Program-made: the position numbers and the translations under genes
In this document: in pieces, positions 36,020 to 48,883 of the stretch
How the letters are laid out: the number at the start of each line of letters is the position of its first letter
Numbering within the stretch: the first letter of the stretch is position 1
Notes under the pieces: model-generated
What the model was told of the DNA's origin: nothing
Seen by the model: the letters and a program-made list of their open reading frames with translations, nothing else
The model's database searches: none
NCBI GenBank assembly: GCA_949152475.1
Contig: OX424564.1
Coordinates: 3,534,001-3,598,000 of the forward strand
DNA length: 64,000 nucleotides
Reading direction: 5' to 3'
Origin: Terebella lapidaria
Taxonomy: Eukaryota; Annelida; Polychaeta; Terebellida; Terebellidae

Positions 36020-36825
36020 GTACTGATGAATATTTTGTGGTTCAGTACTGATGAATGTTCAGTTCTTTTTCAGTACTGATGAATGTTCAACATGTTCATA
36101 AGCTAAACTGGTACTTGTTCAATTATCTCGAACTAGTTCGAAATCCGTTTCATTTTGTGAATTTTACTCAGGTTGAGGTCAGATCTGAGGCTGCGAACCA
36201 TGCTATAATTGCACTTCCTGGGTATACTAAATGTTTCATTAGGTGGATGAATCTAGCGTGTTTCCAGATGGATGATTCATATCTAGTTTTTTGTCAACAT
36301 TACTAGCACTAGGAGAATGGCACAGTTACACCTTTTTTTACACAATTTTGTACTACAGAAGTGATGATATATGTACCAAATGTGATTTGTTTCGTGAAAC
36401 TGCAATGAATACAGTATTATGTGCGAATATATTATTATGCGTTGCACTTGCTATTTTTAAGTTTGTCTTACAATCAATCAATACCGGTATTGTTTTGTAA
36501 TGCTTTGTAACAGTGATGTGAGTATTGTACCACCATGTGCACCTGTTTGCGAGAAAACTGTTTTGTTACACAGTTTTGTATTGCAGGAGTGACCATATGC
36601 CAAATGTGACTTATTTTGTGAAACTGCAATGAATACAGTATTATTTGCGAGGTGCAGTGTAATGAAAATATAGGTTGCACTCTTCGTTGTTTGTGAGTTT
36701 GTCTTGTGATCAATCAGTTTTGTAATGTTGTGTAATACAAACATAGAAATGAGTATTGTAATACTGTGTGTACCTTTTGGTGATGAGAGACAATCAGGGT
36801 TGCATTGTTTTTGTACTTGAATACA
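36020..36825 (+). repeat. Tandem duplications in the 3' flank of the Myb-like gene
   Basis: First, three copies of CAGTACTGATGAAT lie within 36020-36085. Second, a block of about 230-240 bp occurs twice (about 36310-36520 and 36550-36780), sharing GAAACTGCAATGAATACAGT and TTTGTCTT. This is non-coding and inside the Harbinger element, probably part of the 3' UTR. Confidence 0.65.
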
Positions 36826-36859
36826 AATAAACATTGAACTGCCAGTTTATTCATTTATT
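36826..36859. terminator. Convergent poly(A) signals of the two Harbinger genes
   Basis: AATAAA on the plus strand at 36826-36831 serves the Myb-like gene. TTTATT at 36846-36851 and 36854-36859 reads AATAAA on the minus strand and would serve the transposase, whose stop is about 210 bp away. The two transcripts therefore would end almost back to back. Confidence 0.6.
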
Positions 36860-37069
36860 CGAGGTGTGACAGTCTTCACAGGACACCATGCCATTCATTA
36901 CTTGATGAACCCCCATGATGCTACGAATACTCATAATAATGTTATTGTGATAGTTTGATTACATCTGGAGAAATTTGTCAGTAAAACTGTGACAACTTTA
37001 TAACTAAAATTGACATGCTGTAAAAACTAATAAACCATAATTTTCACTCCATAATCTGCATCACAACAT

Positions 37070-38511
37070 TCATGATAGTGCTGCCAAAATGGTATTTCTG
37101 CGTTCAAAGTGGTTGGCATATATACTGTGATAGTTATTCGGATGCAGATGTTCACCTGCCTCAATGTAATCTGCAATACTATCTTCAGCTAAGATACAAA
37201 CATTGTGCAGTTTGCAACAGGCAATGATGAACTGGCAAATTTCATCAGGAAAGTGGAGAGGGATCTCCCTCAGTCGTCTGAACCGTCCTTTTAGGTGACC
37301 GAAGGCACATTCTACTGCTTGCCTAACTGACGATATGAGCTTGTTGTATCGAATTTGTTCAGGAGTTAGTCGACCATTATCCTTGAATGGTGTGATTAGC
37401 CACTGGCAATTTGGATACGCAGAGTCTCCAATAATGAAGGCTTCAGGGATCATGGTCACTCGGCCTGTCTCAAGTTTTTGATACAACTGGCTGTTGCGAA
37501 GAACTCTCGCATCGTGTGTGGCACCAGGCCATCCAGTGTAGGCATCTAGAATCAATAAGTTTTCATCAACAACAATCTGCAGTTGTATGGATGGAAACTT
37601 TTTCCGATTATAGTAGTCTTGCTGGCCACCTGGACTAGATGCAAGTCGAATGTGTGACCCATCAATAAAGCCAACACATCCCTCAATGGTGGTCTTACGT
37701 TGCACATAGGCTGAAGTTCTTCGCTGGTGTTCTTCGGTTGGCCAGTGAATAACCTATGAAGAGAATAGTTTTTTTTTTCATTCAATGATTATCAATGATA
37801 CCAGTAGATATACAGCATAGATTCTAGTCCGAAAAAGTAACCAACTATTTTTGAAATATACCAAGAAGGTGGACTATAAATGACTACTTCTAGAGTCTAG
37901 TCTATAAACTATAAAGTGAAAAAAAGTCGCATAGATTTGCTTTGACTCCTGGACTAAATCTAGAAATATATTCATAAATATATATAGACTAGAACCTACA
38001 AGTAGTTTTTGAAATTCTGATTTCGGCATTATGGTTCGTTTTAGACATCCATATGTCACTCAATATGTCTCACCTTCAAATGCATACATATTATCGAGGC
38101 CACGTCTTTGATGATTCCACAGACTGTAGATTCTGACAAGTCAAATAGCAAAGATGCCTGTCGCATAGAGTCCTGATTGGCAGCATACCACAAAAAGACC
38201 AAAAGTTTTTTCTCAGGGCTGATGCAATCGTGACCACCAACAAAATCTTTCTCTAAAAAAGGCCGCAATTGTCGAAATATCTCTTGAAATGTTTCAGTGT
38301 TCAAGCGAAAATGTCTCCTGAAATCCGTATTCTGCAAAGTTGGAACTATGTTCTCCACGAAGTAATTTATCCTCGGTATATGATCCCTCTTGTGCAACAT
38401 GTAAACTACGAATAAAAAAATGTTTGGCAGGTCATATTCGGTGTCTTCTGTGGCTAATATTTCCTCCACAAAACTATAGAGACACAGCTTGTTCATTCTG
38501 TGAAGTTTCAT
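37070..38511 (-). CDS. Harbinger DDE transposase, two exons
   Basis: Cuts and inserts the element at 3-bp target sites. Exon 1 runs from ATG 38511 to 38074, exon 2 from 37753 to the stop at 37070. The 320-bp intron (38073-37754) has a GTGAG donor, a CTTCATAG acceptor and phase 0, so codons join cleanly to 373 residues, a usual length. Exon 1 carries the helix-turn-helix-like region (FLWYAANQDSMRQASLLFDLSESTV). At the junction the family's V-I-x-W-P-T motif forms across the splice. Catalytic residues are visible: D in GFIDGSHIRL, D in FIIGDSAYPNCQWLITP and E in VRQAVECAFGHLKGRF, all on exon 2. An open frame extends upstream of 38511 without another ATG. No stop or shift was seen, so the enzyme may be active. 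The partner gene converges from the other side. Confidence 0.9.
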
Positions 38512-38640
38512 GCGAAAATTGACAGGGCGAGTGGTGATGTACGTTCTACACGGGTAACTCAACTTGCCATTCGCGCGACGATGATCGCGTTAGGGGTCAG
38601 TCGGTACAGGATACTTCATTAGCATATTTGTCGTGTAACT

Positions 38641-38664
38641 CGAGTTGTGCGCCCGATGTCAACC
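38641..38664 (-). repeat. Harbinger right terminal inverted repeat (24 bp)
   Basis: Reverse complement of the left end, followed by the ATG target duplication at 38665-38667. The transposase ATG (38511) lies about 130 bp inside it. Confidence 0.92.
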
Positions 38665-40509
38665 ATGGTGGTACACCAAAAACCTTCCTGGAATAGAAAC
38701 ATCGCATATCCCAACACCCACACCTCATGTGGCCACGGGCACATAATGCGCGAAAGTATTGTTTCCACTGTGTTAATGGTGGAATTAATGATAGAACGTA
38801 ATGGGGTACATCATCGAAAGGTACAAATTGTTTGTGTCTTCCTGTAAATAGACCCACGTTGCCATATAAAGGCATTCCAATTTTCACAGTTTAATCATGC
38901 ATGACTAAAATTAATGAATTCAAGGAGGTCATATACACCTCCTCCAACACATATTGTTCACATATCACGTGAAAGAATTACAGGGCACCTTGCAGTTGCT
39001 GCATCACCAGTACGCGGCTGAGAAGGCGACGCAACTGGCGATAACGTAATTAATGCGATAAAGCCATTTGAAACCTGTGCCTGACTCGTTGGAAATTCTG
39101 AGCACGTCCGACCTGAAAAGTAGCACACCATTCACACGGGTATTTCCCATGGACTTTGACTTGCAATCATGTAGTCACAACACGTCTACTGAGCCTTAAC
39201 CACTAGCAATAATTAACTGGTGGAATAATAGTCGCTTTAACCATGCAATCAGTTTTAATCTGTTTTCCCAAAGAATCCCAGTATTTGTAACACTCGTTTA
39301 CCTGCAAAATTGTAAAAAGAACGCCGTTGTGATATTTGCAATGCACCGTAATTACACATGAGTCCGTGACGTTGCTTGCAATAAATTGTTATAAATGAAA
39401 CTAATAGGAACAGAGTTTAGACTGTTTCTCGTTCATCTATTTAAATGTAGAACCGGAATGCAAATGTTCTCCTGTGCAAAACATGAAAGTGTATATCTGA
39501 TCCAATAAATCCTGGGTGTTTCTATGCATCCAGTTTCAAGCCGATGAATCGTTGCTACATCGGATGTACTTGGAAGTATGAGCGACCTTTGTTTGTAGCG
39601 AAGACAGTTTGGAATGCATCGTCCACGTTCTTCATGCAATGTCATAAAATATGTAGAAGTGAGCGTCAAGTGATGTAGTAAAGGAAATGTGTCGCCACTC
39701 AGCAGTACACCTGGGGTGACTCCAGTGTGGGGGACACCCGGTAAAAGTCACTAAGTCATGCTCTACCGCAAAGATATGGTCAAAGGTGATCTTCAAATAT
39801 GAAGATCAAAAGGTGGTGTTTACATTTCTGTAAAAGTTTCAATTCCAATACATGTATATTACCAATAATGGTCAATGGGTTCATGATATTCATGAAATGT
39901 ATCACCCAGAATTGTGGTTGTTCATTGAAAGGGCTCAAGAAAATCACAGAGTCAAAATTCCTAGATCATTGTTCGGCTTTAACCGTTAATATATTCACAT
40001 TATTTTGGGATTATTATTAGACATGAATGAATTGTGAAACCTTACGGAGACTATTGGGAATATGTCTTAGGATTTGCTAGTTGAGAGTTATATCAATGAA
40101 CCAAATTCTGCTCTAAAGCAGTAAGAACGGAGCCGCCCATAGCCCCATTTATATGCCGTTTTTATCGTACATGTACCTGAATATGATGGAGGCGACAATG
40201 AATGTGTATAACATACAGTAAGCGAGAATATACTTATGGCATTGGTGATATGATATGGCATACTTTACATTTTACATAGAAATAAGATATAGCACTGAAT
40301 ACTATTACTCCAATGCTGATGAATAAAACAGAAATAATATCAGTTGCAGGGAAAAAAGGACAAGGACATTCCACACAACATATTTTGGACTTTTATCCGG
40401 AACTGGCACAATTGTCGTTGAGATAGTGTGATACTACTTTGATATAGAGTTGTACACACGGAAAGTGTCCAGAAATTCCATTTCAGGTATATCATTAGTT
40501 TCGTATATA

Positions 40510-40785
40510 TATTTGTATGAGCCATACCCACGGGTGCGAGTGGTCTATCTGACTTGTACCACGGGTTCACTCAAGCGTGATCCTATATTCCACGGCAGAC
40601 AGTGGTGTATGTTGAATAGACCACAGTCTGGCTTATTGTTAAAGGTGTCAACCGTGGTACAAAAATCAGATAGACCACACGCACCCGTGGGTATGGCTCA
40701 TACACTCGGTAATCTCTCGGCGAACGCCTCGAGAATAACCTCGTGTATGAGCCATACCCACGGGTGCTCATGCTCTATCTACTAC
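40510..40785. repeat. Nested palindromes built on GTATGAGCCATACCCACGGG
   Basis: The 20-base word occurs three times, at about 40515 (plus), 40692 (inverted) and 40745 (plus). The first and second copies form a 196-bp inverted repeat whose arms extend over a GGTCTATCTGA and GTACCACGG region. The second and third form another, with a central imperfect hairpin (GGTAATCTCTCGGCG pairing with the following CCTCGAGAATAACC). Together these look like one or two short MITEs nested together. No coding content. Confidence 0.7.
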
Positions 40786-41090
40786 ATAATGAATGGTGAA
40801 AAATCATAACACATCCAATCACATAATTATGAAATGGTCAGACAAATTTTAACTATTGGTACAGTAACCAATAGTTAAAAAAACATACTGAATGTAGTCT
40901 CTGTATTTATGAATTAGTTTAGTTATTTCCACACTATTAATAGCAGCCGTTCTTATTCCATTACAAACTCAGAACACTAATCACTGTCCAGACAAAAACC
41001 GCGGGAACGTCCCATATATTCACACAATGTGGATTACAGGTAAACTCATACATTAATCAACACATAAAGCGTTGGGAGTATTATAACATA

Positions 41091-44000
41091 AAGTGATGAT
41101 ATCGAGATTAGCTCAGCGCATTGTGAGTTCCATTCAGTTATTTCAAATACCAATATTTTCTGAAATGAACCCAGCGATCTCTTCAAGGCATCTTTGATGA
41201 ATCGTCTTTCAGTTGGCTAGATGATACATCGGTTAACTTTCCATAGTTCTCATCATCCTGGTATTCACATCTGGAACCATATACATGGTATTGCTACGTC
41301 TCTACAATATAATATGTCCAGTAAATCCAGTTTCCGCAAACGCAATGAATACAGTATGTAACTTCATTTATTGGTAATCTTGTGAAGTCATTAGCTCCAT
41401 TTAGTTCGAATCTCGTTTCTCATTCCATGATATATGCCCAGTTTGTGGTAACTCTGCACTAATAATTACCGTAATGTCGAACTAAGAGCTGAAATACAGT
41501 ACTAACTACAGGTTTATTCTTCAGACAATTCTCCACCAATATACAAATCTTTGCGGGCGGTGTTCTTATCATTGAATTATCGACTGGGCGTACAGAAATA
41601 TAGTTTCATCATGGGGTGCATGGTTTTATTTTCATTTCTCAATTTGTACACTTCATGAAATCGAACATTAACCTAGACAGTAACCTACAAGCGATCTTTG
41701 AATGTCATCAATAACTCGGCCATCAGAAGTGAATTTGATCGATTTGAAATGTTCAGCACACTGGTGTGCATCCAAATGGCGTATATTCATAAAGTTCACA
41801 TGATCTGCTGTGGAAAGAACTGTCATTCCTTGGACACCCATAATTATGTAACATCTTATTACCATCATTACAACATATTTGTCAAGCCAATGCAAAGCCC
41901 TAAAGTGCAGATGGTTTGCATAATACAGTTGTTACCTCTTTGTACCTGACATATTACAACTACCCCCAAAGAGCGATTGAAACCAGAACAAATTTCATAT
42001 ATTTCTTTTCACATATTACCAATCATATTCATATGTTTATAGCTTATAATAGAAATCCGGTGCATGTCTGGTTGTGTTGCGAATCTCGCACAAAATTGGG
42101 ATCAACATGGGAATGACATTCCTAAACATCCATGACATGGATCAGACCACTTTTGTGCTGTAGCACTACCGGGGCGTTATCCGGTCCTAGTGAGACTGGG
42201 GCTTAAACAGCATTTCTGGTTCGCCCATATCACCAGTATACGACAGAAAAGGTGACTCGACTCGCGATTCAAGTGTTAACAAGATGAAGCCATTTAAAAC
42301 GAGTACCCGACTGATGGAAATTCTTAGCACGTCCGTCCTAATAGTATCATTCCATTCACAGAGTATTCCCGGTGCGATATGTCTTCTAATCTTGCAGCCA
42401 CAACACGTCTGCTTAGCCCCAATCACTGCCAAGAATTAAACGCTGGAATAATAGTCTCTGTAACCTTGCAATCAGTTTTGATATGTTTTCTTCAAGAACC
42501 TCGATATGTGTTTTTTCAATTGCTAAATTGAGCGGGAATTATCACCACCAAGATATACACGTAATATATTGCAATATAAGTTTATTATATAAACAAAACA
42601 ATAGAAACGAATAACTTCTTATCATTTTCTCATTCTGCAATGAATCATAAAACAATATATCAAACATTTTCTCGTCTATATTAATAGAGAGTACATGTGG
42701 AGTGTCTCGATTCGTATTATTTTCTGCTCTCAGATTATTGAAGAGAACTGAGAGTGAACGTAAATGTAGCAGAATCAGTGACCTTTGCATGTTGCAAAGT
42801 TTGACATTTCCAGAATATGTTGACCACGTTATTCATGTAATATCACGAATATGAATGAGTGTGCATGTATATACCGGAAGCAAGAGTGATCTTACAGCGT
42901 CGGTGATATGATATGGCATCCTTTACATGTCGCATATATTACCCAGGGTATGTGACTACAGAATAATATTAACTCGACTGCTGATGAATAAAACATGAGC
43001 ATAGTAATGGTTTTATATACAAAATAACTTGCCAAACATTTTTTCTTAATTTTAGGCTGGAGTCGTAATTCTTGGTATATCTAGGTGACGGTTCGTGTGT
43101 CCGATAAATAATTTTGTGTTCGTTCTACCACAATAAATATTCCGTTAATACTCTGAAACGTCTTCTTATTTGTAAGTCTGATTTTACCCATTACATCATT
43201 TTGACAAGCGTGTTGGGTAAGGGTACATTTTATTAACCCCACCAAGGAAGTTACGTTCATATAATATGTGAATATGGTAGGTTTTGAATCACCCAACAAG
43301 GGTCTAATTAGACCATTGAACTGAGATTGGCCCATATTCACGAGTCTGCCTTCAGACATCACATGATTCGAATACAATCGAGTTCATATTATGAACTCAT
43401 GCGAAGTCGTATACAGTACCTCTTGAGAACTGAAAGTATATCACTTTAATATGACGTTGAGTGCTACAGTTGAAAATTACATGCATTTGCACATAATTTC
43501 TCTACCACGGAAAGATGAACACCTAGATGATTGGAGGTAGGTCTAGCGTTCCTTTATGGACTTGTATGAAGTCGTATTTGCCGCAATCTAGTGTGACCTC
43601 GTACTGGAATTGAAATTACATTGCCTGCAAAAAGGTGTCTAAGCTCTATTTCGTATTTACATGAAGATGTAAAAATTTGTCGTAAGAGAAAAAAAGGTAA
43701 AAAGACATTTGAGATTTGAAATATGTTTGGCTGTTTTCAACCAGTGCTGATGTGACTTGTAGCGTTCATTTCCATCTCAAAATGAGTGAATTGACAAATT
43801 GGAAACACAACTCATGAAGACTTGATTTAGGACGATAATAAGAATGTATCCTTTTCAGAAACACCGAAGTTCATAAACTGCAGTTTGCCTACTGCTTAAT
43901 ACCTGAACGTTTCGCCTAATATGCAGAACCAATAATTTCTTCAATGTATAAATGATACAGTGTTGAACATCAGACTACTGACTGCTCTCCGAGATTACAG

Positions 44001-44590
44001 TGTAGAGTAAAGAAGCTGATAAAACCCATTGAATATCAAATAGTATTACGTGAATCGTAGAATACCCGGTTGTGTTCAGTCACAATGTGTCACATCCTAT
44101 ACAATATACCTCAACCAGTCTACACGAATCCCATCACGTGTTTTCTCACCAATGACAATATCCAGCAACACGATAACAATCCCACTGGGCCTGTCACTAC
44201 ATCACCCAAGGTTGATTGCAGGATGGCCGGGATAGCGTTAGGTGGTCCGTCACTCGACCACTGTCCCTCCGGCAGCAGGTTCACAGTGGAGAGGGGGTAT
44301 ACTTGAATGCACGACAGAGACATACGTAGATTGTCAAAACGCGCTTTTTGGCTTCCACGAGCTTTGATCTATAAAGTAATTCTCCATTCAGAGAGGACCG
44401 TCAGCTACAATCATCTCACAGTCACGACAACTGCACGGGGACAATTATACTTTAGTCTCCACTGATTTGAACCCGATACTCTTGTAGCCAGGGTTCAGAT
44501 GTTGTAGCCTCTCGTGTTTCCTCCGCATGATGATTTTGCGATCTTGCGAAGACATGTAGAACTATTCAACCCAATGTAAATCACAAGTAA
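41091..44590 (+). repeat. Old tandem unit U2 (about 3.5 kb), uninterrupted
   Basis: The only unit without a large insertion, so the best template. Landmarks: GTGATGATATCGAGATTAG (41093), TTTGATGAATCGTCTTTCAG (about 41195), TTTATTGGTAATC (about 41365), CAATTCTCCACCAATATA (about 41527), the CACCAGTATACGACAG block (about 42230), GGTGATATGATATGGCAT (about 42901) and CATCACATGATTCGA (about 43356). All recur in U3/U4 in this order with 70-90 percent local similarity. Open frames in it are short and not conserved between units, so it is non-coding. Confidence 0.65.
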
Positions 44591-45018
44591 GCTTTTACGT
44601 CGATCAATGCAAGATGCGTTGGTGGTATATACATACAGTGATGCTACCAGGATTGGTTCAGCGCATGGCAAATTCTATTCAGAGAATCTGTTTTCAATTT
44701 GTTTCCTGGATTGCAGCCTGGTATCAACTTTAGAACGATGATCATCATTTCAATCCAGGTTCATCCCACTCAGTGAGTTCTCTTCAACATTTCCATCTGA
44801 GATGATGTATATAGTATTTGGCACGCCTGTCACAATATGTTGCTAGTAATATGATCCATCGTGTCCTGTTTACCCAAAGCATTGAAGACAGTATGTACTA
44901 TTTATTGGCTATTTTCTGATGTCATTACCTTCGTTTAGTACCGTATCCGGTTTCTCCTTTCATGACTAAAAACCAACTTTTAAATCTACAGGAACAATGA
45001 TCGTATTGCCGAACCAAG

Positions 45019-47448
45019 TAGTCGGGCATGTACGGGGGGTCCCTTCGCACCCCCCCCCCCCCCCATGATCCTCCAAAACCAACTTTTTTCTCAAGGTTTT
45101 TTAATACTAATAAACATTACATATGTCTCCGGTTGCGCATCCATTGCAAAAATTGGTTTTCGGGCCATTTTTCAAAATGGCCGCCCCGCGAAATCTCGAA
45201 TTTTGAGATTGCTTCACTTTAAGCTGCATAGGTCTACAAAATAAACTCTTTGTTACCTTTTGCTGCTCATTGTAGGGGCCTTATACATTGTACATGAGAA
45301 AACAGTGGTTAAATAAACATTTATAATATGAATATGTCCATAAATCCAAGATGGCCGCCAAATTTAGATAATTTTTCACTAAAATGTCCATAACTTCGGA
45401 CTGAGTCAACCTAGGATGTTCATTTTGGGGTCTATACCTAGGTTTTCATATACAGGGAATCCATTTAGACCAAAATAAATACAATCAAGCTATTTCTTTT
45501 GATGCATGCATCCAAGATGGCCGCCAAATTTAGATAATTTTTCACTAAAATGTCCATAACTTCGGACTGAGTCAACCTAGGATGTTCATTTTGGGGTCTA
45601 TATCTAGGTTTTCATATACAGGGAATCCATTGAGACCAAAATAAATACAATCAAGCTATTTCTTTTGATGCATGTACACCTGCACACATGGTACACGCTA
45701 CACATTCATTTAGATATCTCTCGAAAATAGCCCCCTTGACACCCCTATGATCTCAATTGTGGATCTTGCTTGGATATTTCTGATAGAGACTTTTACTGAT
45801 TTGCAATCCCAATAAATCCTTGAACAAATAGAGCTTGATTTGATTAGTTTTGTTAATTAACAGAAATCCAAGATGCCTGCTAAACACACCCCGAAAATTC
45901 AAGTTCGTAACTAATTGTGCTATAAAGATGTGTGATACTTACTTTGAGGGTATTTTGGTATGTAAATTCCATTTTTGGTGTTATTCTAGCTATATAATAT
46001 CAATTTAAAATGATAACAGCATCTCATTGAGATGGAAAGCAAATAAAAACATATTGTTATTTGAATTTATTCATACACTTATGCATTACGCATTACTCAC
46101 CAACATGCTTGGGATACTTTTTATATCACAAACAGAGAACAATAATGTAGAATATCTTCATTGGCTATCTTAACACATGAACATGATGGAACATGGTACT
46201 ATGATATTGGTACTGCTATATTGGATGAATTGACATATTAGTTGATGATGTCTTCACCATTGCCCTGCATACCATGTTCCATCATGTTCATGTGTTAAGA
46301 TAGCCAATGAAGATATTCTACATTTATTATTGTTCTCTGTTTGTGATATAAAAAGTATCCCAAGCATGTTGGTGAGTAATGCGTAATGCATAAGTGTATG
46401 AATAAATTCAAATAACAATATGTTTTTATTTGCTTTCCATCTCAATGAGATGCTGTTATCATTTTAAATTGATATTATATAGCTAGAATAACACCAAAAA
46501 TGGAATTTACATACCAAAATACCCTTGAAAGTAAGTATCACACATCTTTATAGCACAATTAGTTACGAACTTGAATTTTCGGGGTGTGTTTAGCAGGCAT
46601 CTTGGATTTCTGTTAATTAACAAAACTAATCAAATCAAGCTCTATTTGTTCAAGGATTTATTGGGATTACAAATCAGTAAAAGTCTCTATCAGAAATATC
46701 CAAGCAAGATCCACAATTGAGACCATAGGGGTGTCAAGGGGGCTATTTTCGAGAGATATCTAAATGAATGTGTAGCGTGTTCCATGTGTGCAGGTGTACA
46801 TGCATCGAAAGAAATAGCTTGATTGTATTCACTTTGGTCTCAATGGATTCCCTGTATATGAAAACCTAGATATAGACCCCAAAATGAACATCCTAGGTTG
46901 ACGCAGTCCGAAGTTATGGACATTTTAGTGAAAAATTATCTAAATTTGGCGGCCATCTTGGATGCATGCATCAAAAGAAATAGCTTGATTGTATTTATTT
47001 TGGTCTAAATGGATTCCCTGTATATGAAAACCTAGGTATAGACCCCAAAATGAACATCCTAGGTTGACTCAGTCCGAAGTTATGGACATTTTAGTGAAAA
47101 ATTATCTAAATTTGGCGGCCATCTTGGATTTATGGACATATTCATATTATAAATGTTTATTTAACCACTGTTTTCTCATGTACAATGTATAAGGCCCCTA
47201 CAATGAGCAGCAAAAGGTAACAAAGAGTTTATTTTGTAGACCTATGCAGCTTAAAGTGAAGCAATCTCAAAATTCGAGATTTCGCGGGGCAGCCATTTTG
47301 AAAAATGGCCCGAAAACCAATTTTTGCAATGGATGCGCAACCGGAGACATATGTAATGTTTATTATTATTAAAAAACCTTGAGAAAAAAGTTGGTTTTGG
47401 AGGATCATGGGGGGGGGTGCAAAGGGACCCCCCGTACATGCCCGACTA
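45019..47448. mobile_element. Foldback palindrome element, 2.43 kb, near-perfect arms
   Basis: The two arms, about 45019-46197 and 46268-47448, are inverted copies of each other with very few differences, around a loop of about 70 bp. Ends read TAGTCGGGCATGTACGGGG, and a 3-bp target duplication AAG flanks them (45016-45018 and 47449-47451). The related sequence at 57466 reads CCAAGAGCTG, an unoccupied site that confirms the boundaries. Each arm contains a direct repeat of 166 bp (left arm about 45345-45510 and 45511-45676) with CCAAGATGGCCGCC. A poly-C/poly-G run sits near each end. No gene. The 3-bp TSD suggests mobilisation by a Harbinger-type transposase, but the ends differ from the Harbinger copy here. 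Confidence 0.9.
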
Positions 47449-47572
47449 AAGAGCTGACATTACACTACCAGCTGCAAGCTAATTCTTCACATAATTCTCC
47501 ACCAATATAACCAATTTTTCAGTATGGTCCTACATTCTTCTTTCATTCTCTACTGTAGCAGCTACAGTATCA

Positions 47573-47970
47573 TTGAGCCCCAGATCCACTATGGACGTTC
47601 TGGACCATCCTGGATCTCACGGCACCAGAACCATGGTGCTACCAGGGTTATCTGGTGTTGTCCGAGACGTCCATGGGGTCAAAAATAAAACAGAAGTGGT
47701 CACACCCAAATACATAACGGTCGTGCCACCACAACTTTACTGGAAAAACCAGAGTGATCCGTGGTAGAACTGTTGTAAAACCGTGATAACCATGGTGTAT
47801 CCATAACAGAACCGTGGTGCGACCATGGCAAGACTGTTGTGGTACCGACTCTCAAAATATTTTCCGTTTCCCCCGGTTTAACTACGAACTTCCAGGCAGT
47901 ACTATGGTAAAACCATGGTCTTGCCCAGGTGACAGAACGATTTTACTAAAGTTTCACTATATACCAATCA
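47573..47970. repeat. CCATGGT-rich degenerate minisatellite
   Basis: Irregularly spaced variants of ACCATGGT, CCGTGGTA and TGTTGTAAAACCGTG are spread over about 400 bp. In the duplicate copy (57586-58033) one block of 50 bp beginning AGAAGAACCAGAGTGATCC is repeated, showing that the region still expands. No coding meaning is evident. From 48000 to 48880 ordinary old unit sequence follows. Confidence 0.55.
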
Positions 47971-48883
47971 GCAATTTCTGGGCCCCTGTCCCAGTGGGGC
48001 TATGTTTGTTGTTTTTTTAAATGATGGTAGGCCGTCAAATTTTTTGTGATGAATCCCTGTTCATCATGATTTGTTACTCTTCAACATGGTTGTAATAAGA
48101 TTTCACTAAGGCAAAGCAGGCAGCACTACAGATACACCACATTCAACGATGGATCAGCTTATTTTCTGCAGTAGTGTTGCTGGAGCTATACTGGGGTCCC
48201 AATGAGAATGGGGCTTACCGTCACTAATTAGTCACCCGTATCACCAACACGCCGCTGAAAAGGTGATGCAACTCGAGATTCGTGTTAATACGATGAAACC
48301 AATTAAAAACTAGTACCCGACTGATTGGAAATTCTTAGCACGTCTGTCCTAAAAGTATCACACCATTCACAGAGTATTTCAGGCGTGATTTGTTTTCCAA
48401 TCACGTACTCACAACAGGTCTGCTTAGCCTCAATCAATAGCACGGGATAACTGCTGGAATATAGTTTCTGTAGCGGTGCAATCAGTTTTAATCTGTTTTC
48501 TTCAGGAACCCGATATTTCCGATATTTTTCATTTTCTTGTCTCTAATAATAACGAGTATACCTGAAGTGTCTCGATTCGCTTTACTTTCTGCTTCGACAA
48601 ATGAGGGTGAATGTAGATGTAGCAGTGACCTTTGCGTGTTGCAAAGTTAACATTTTCAGAATATATTGACCACGTTGTTCATACCGGAAGTAAGAGTGAT
48701 CTTACGGCGTCGGTGATATGATATGGCATGCTTCATGTCGCATATATTACCCAGGGTATGTGACTACAGAATAATATTAACCCGGCTGCTGGTGAATAAA
48801 ACATGAGGATAGCTATGGTAGTATTTATAAAATGTCTTTACTAAACATTTTTTTATTATTTTAAGGTTAATGTTGTGATTTAT

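Larger units (their letters stand above)
32067..38664. mobile_element. PIF/Harbinger DNA transposon, apparently complete
   Basis: Perfect 24-bp terminal inverted repeats (32067-32090 and 38641-38664, beginning GGTTGACATCGGGCGCACAA) are flanked by a 3-bp target duplication ATG (32064-32066 and 38665-38667). Three-bp duplications, a DDE transposase and a separate Myb/SANT-like gene are the defining set of PIF/Harbinger elements. The two genes converge and their poly(A) signals sit within 35 bp of each other. No frameshift or premature stop is seen in the transposase exons or in the spliced Myb-like gene, so this copy may be autonomous. Confidence 0.9.
29050..41090 (+). repeat. Old tandem unit U1 (about 3.3 kb net), interrupted by a foldback and a Harbinger element
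   Basis: Landmarks shared with later units, in order: CAGTGATGATATCGAGA (about 29090), TTTGACAAATCGTC with TTTCAGTT (about 29190), the TTTATTGGCAATCTC word (about 31510), AATTACCGTAATG (about 31620), the ATCACCAGTACGCGGCTGA block (about 39004) and TGATATGATATGGCAT (about 40248). Removing the insertions 29213-31378 and 32067-38664 leaves about 3.27 kb, close to U2 and U3. The unit is non-coding and its origin is unknown. Confidence 0.65.
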
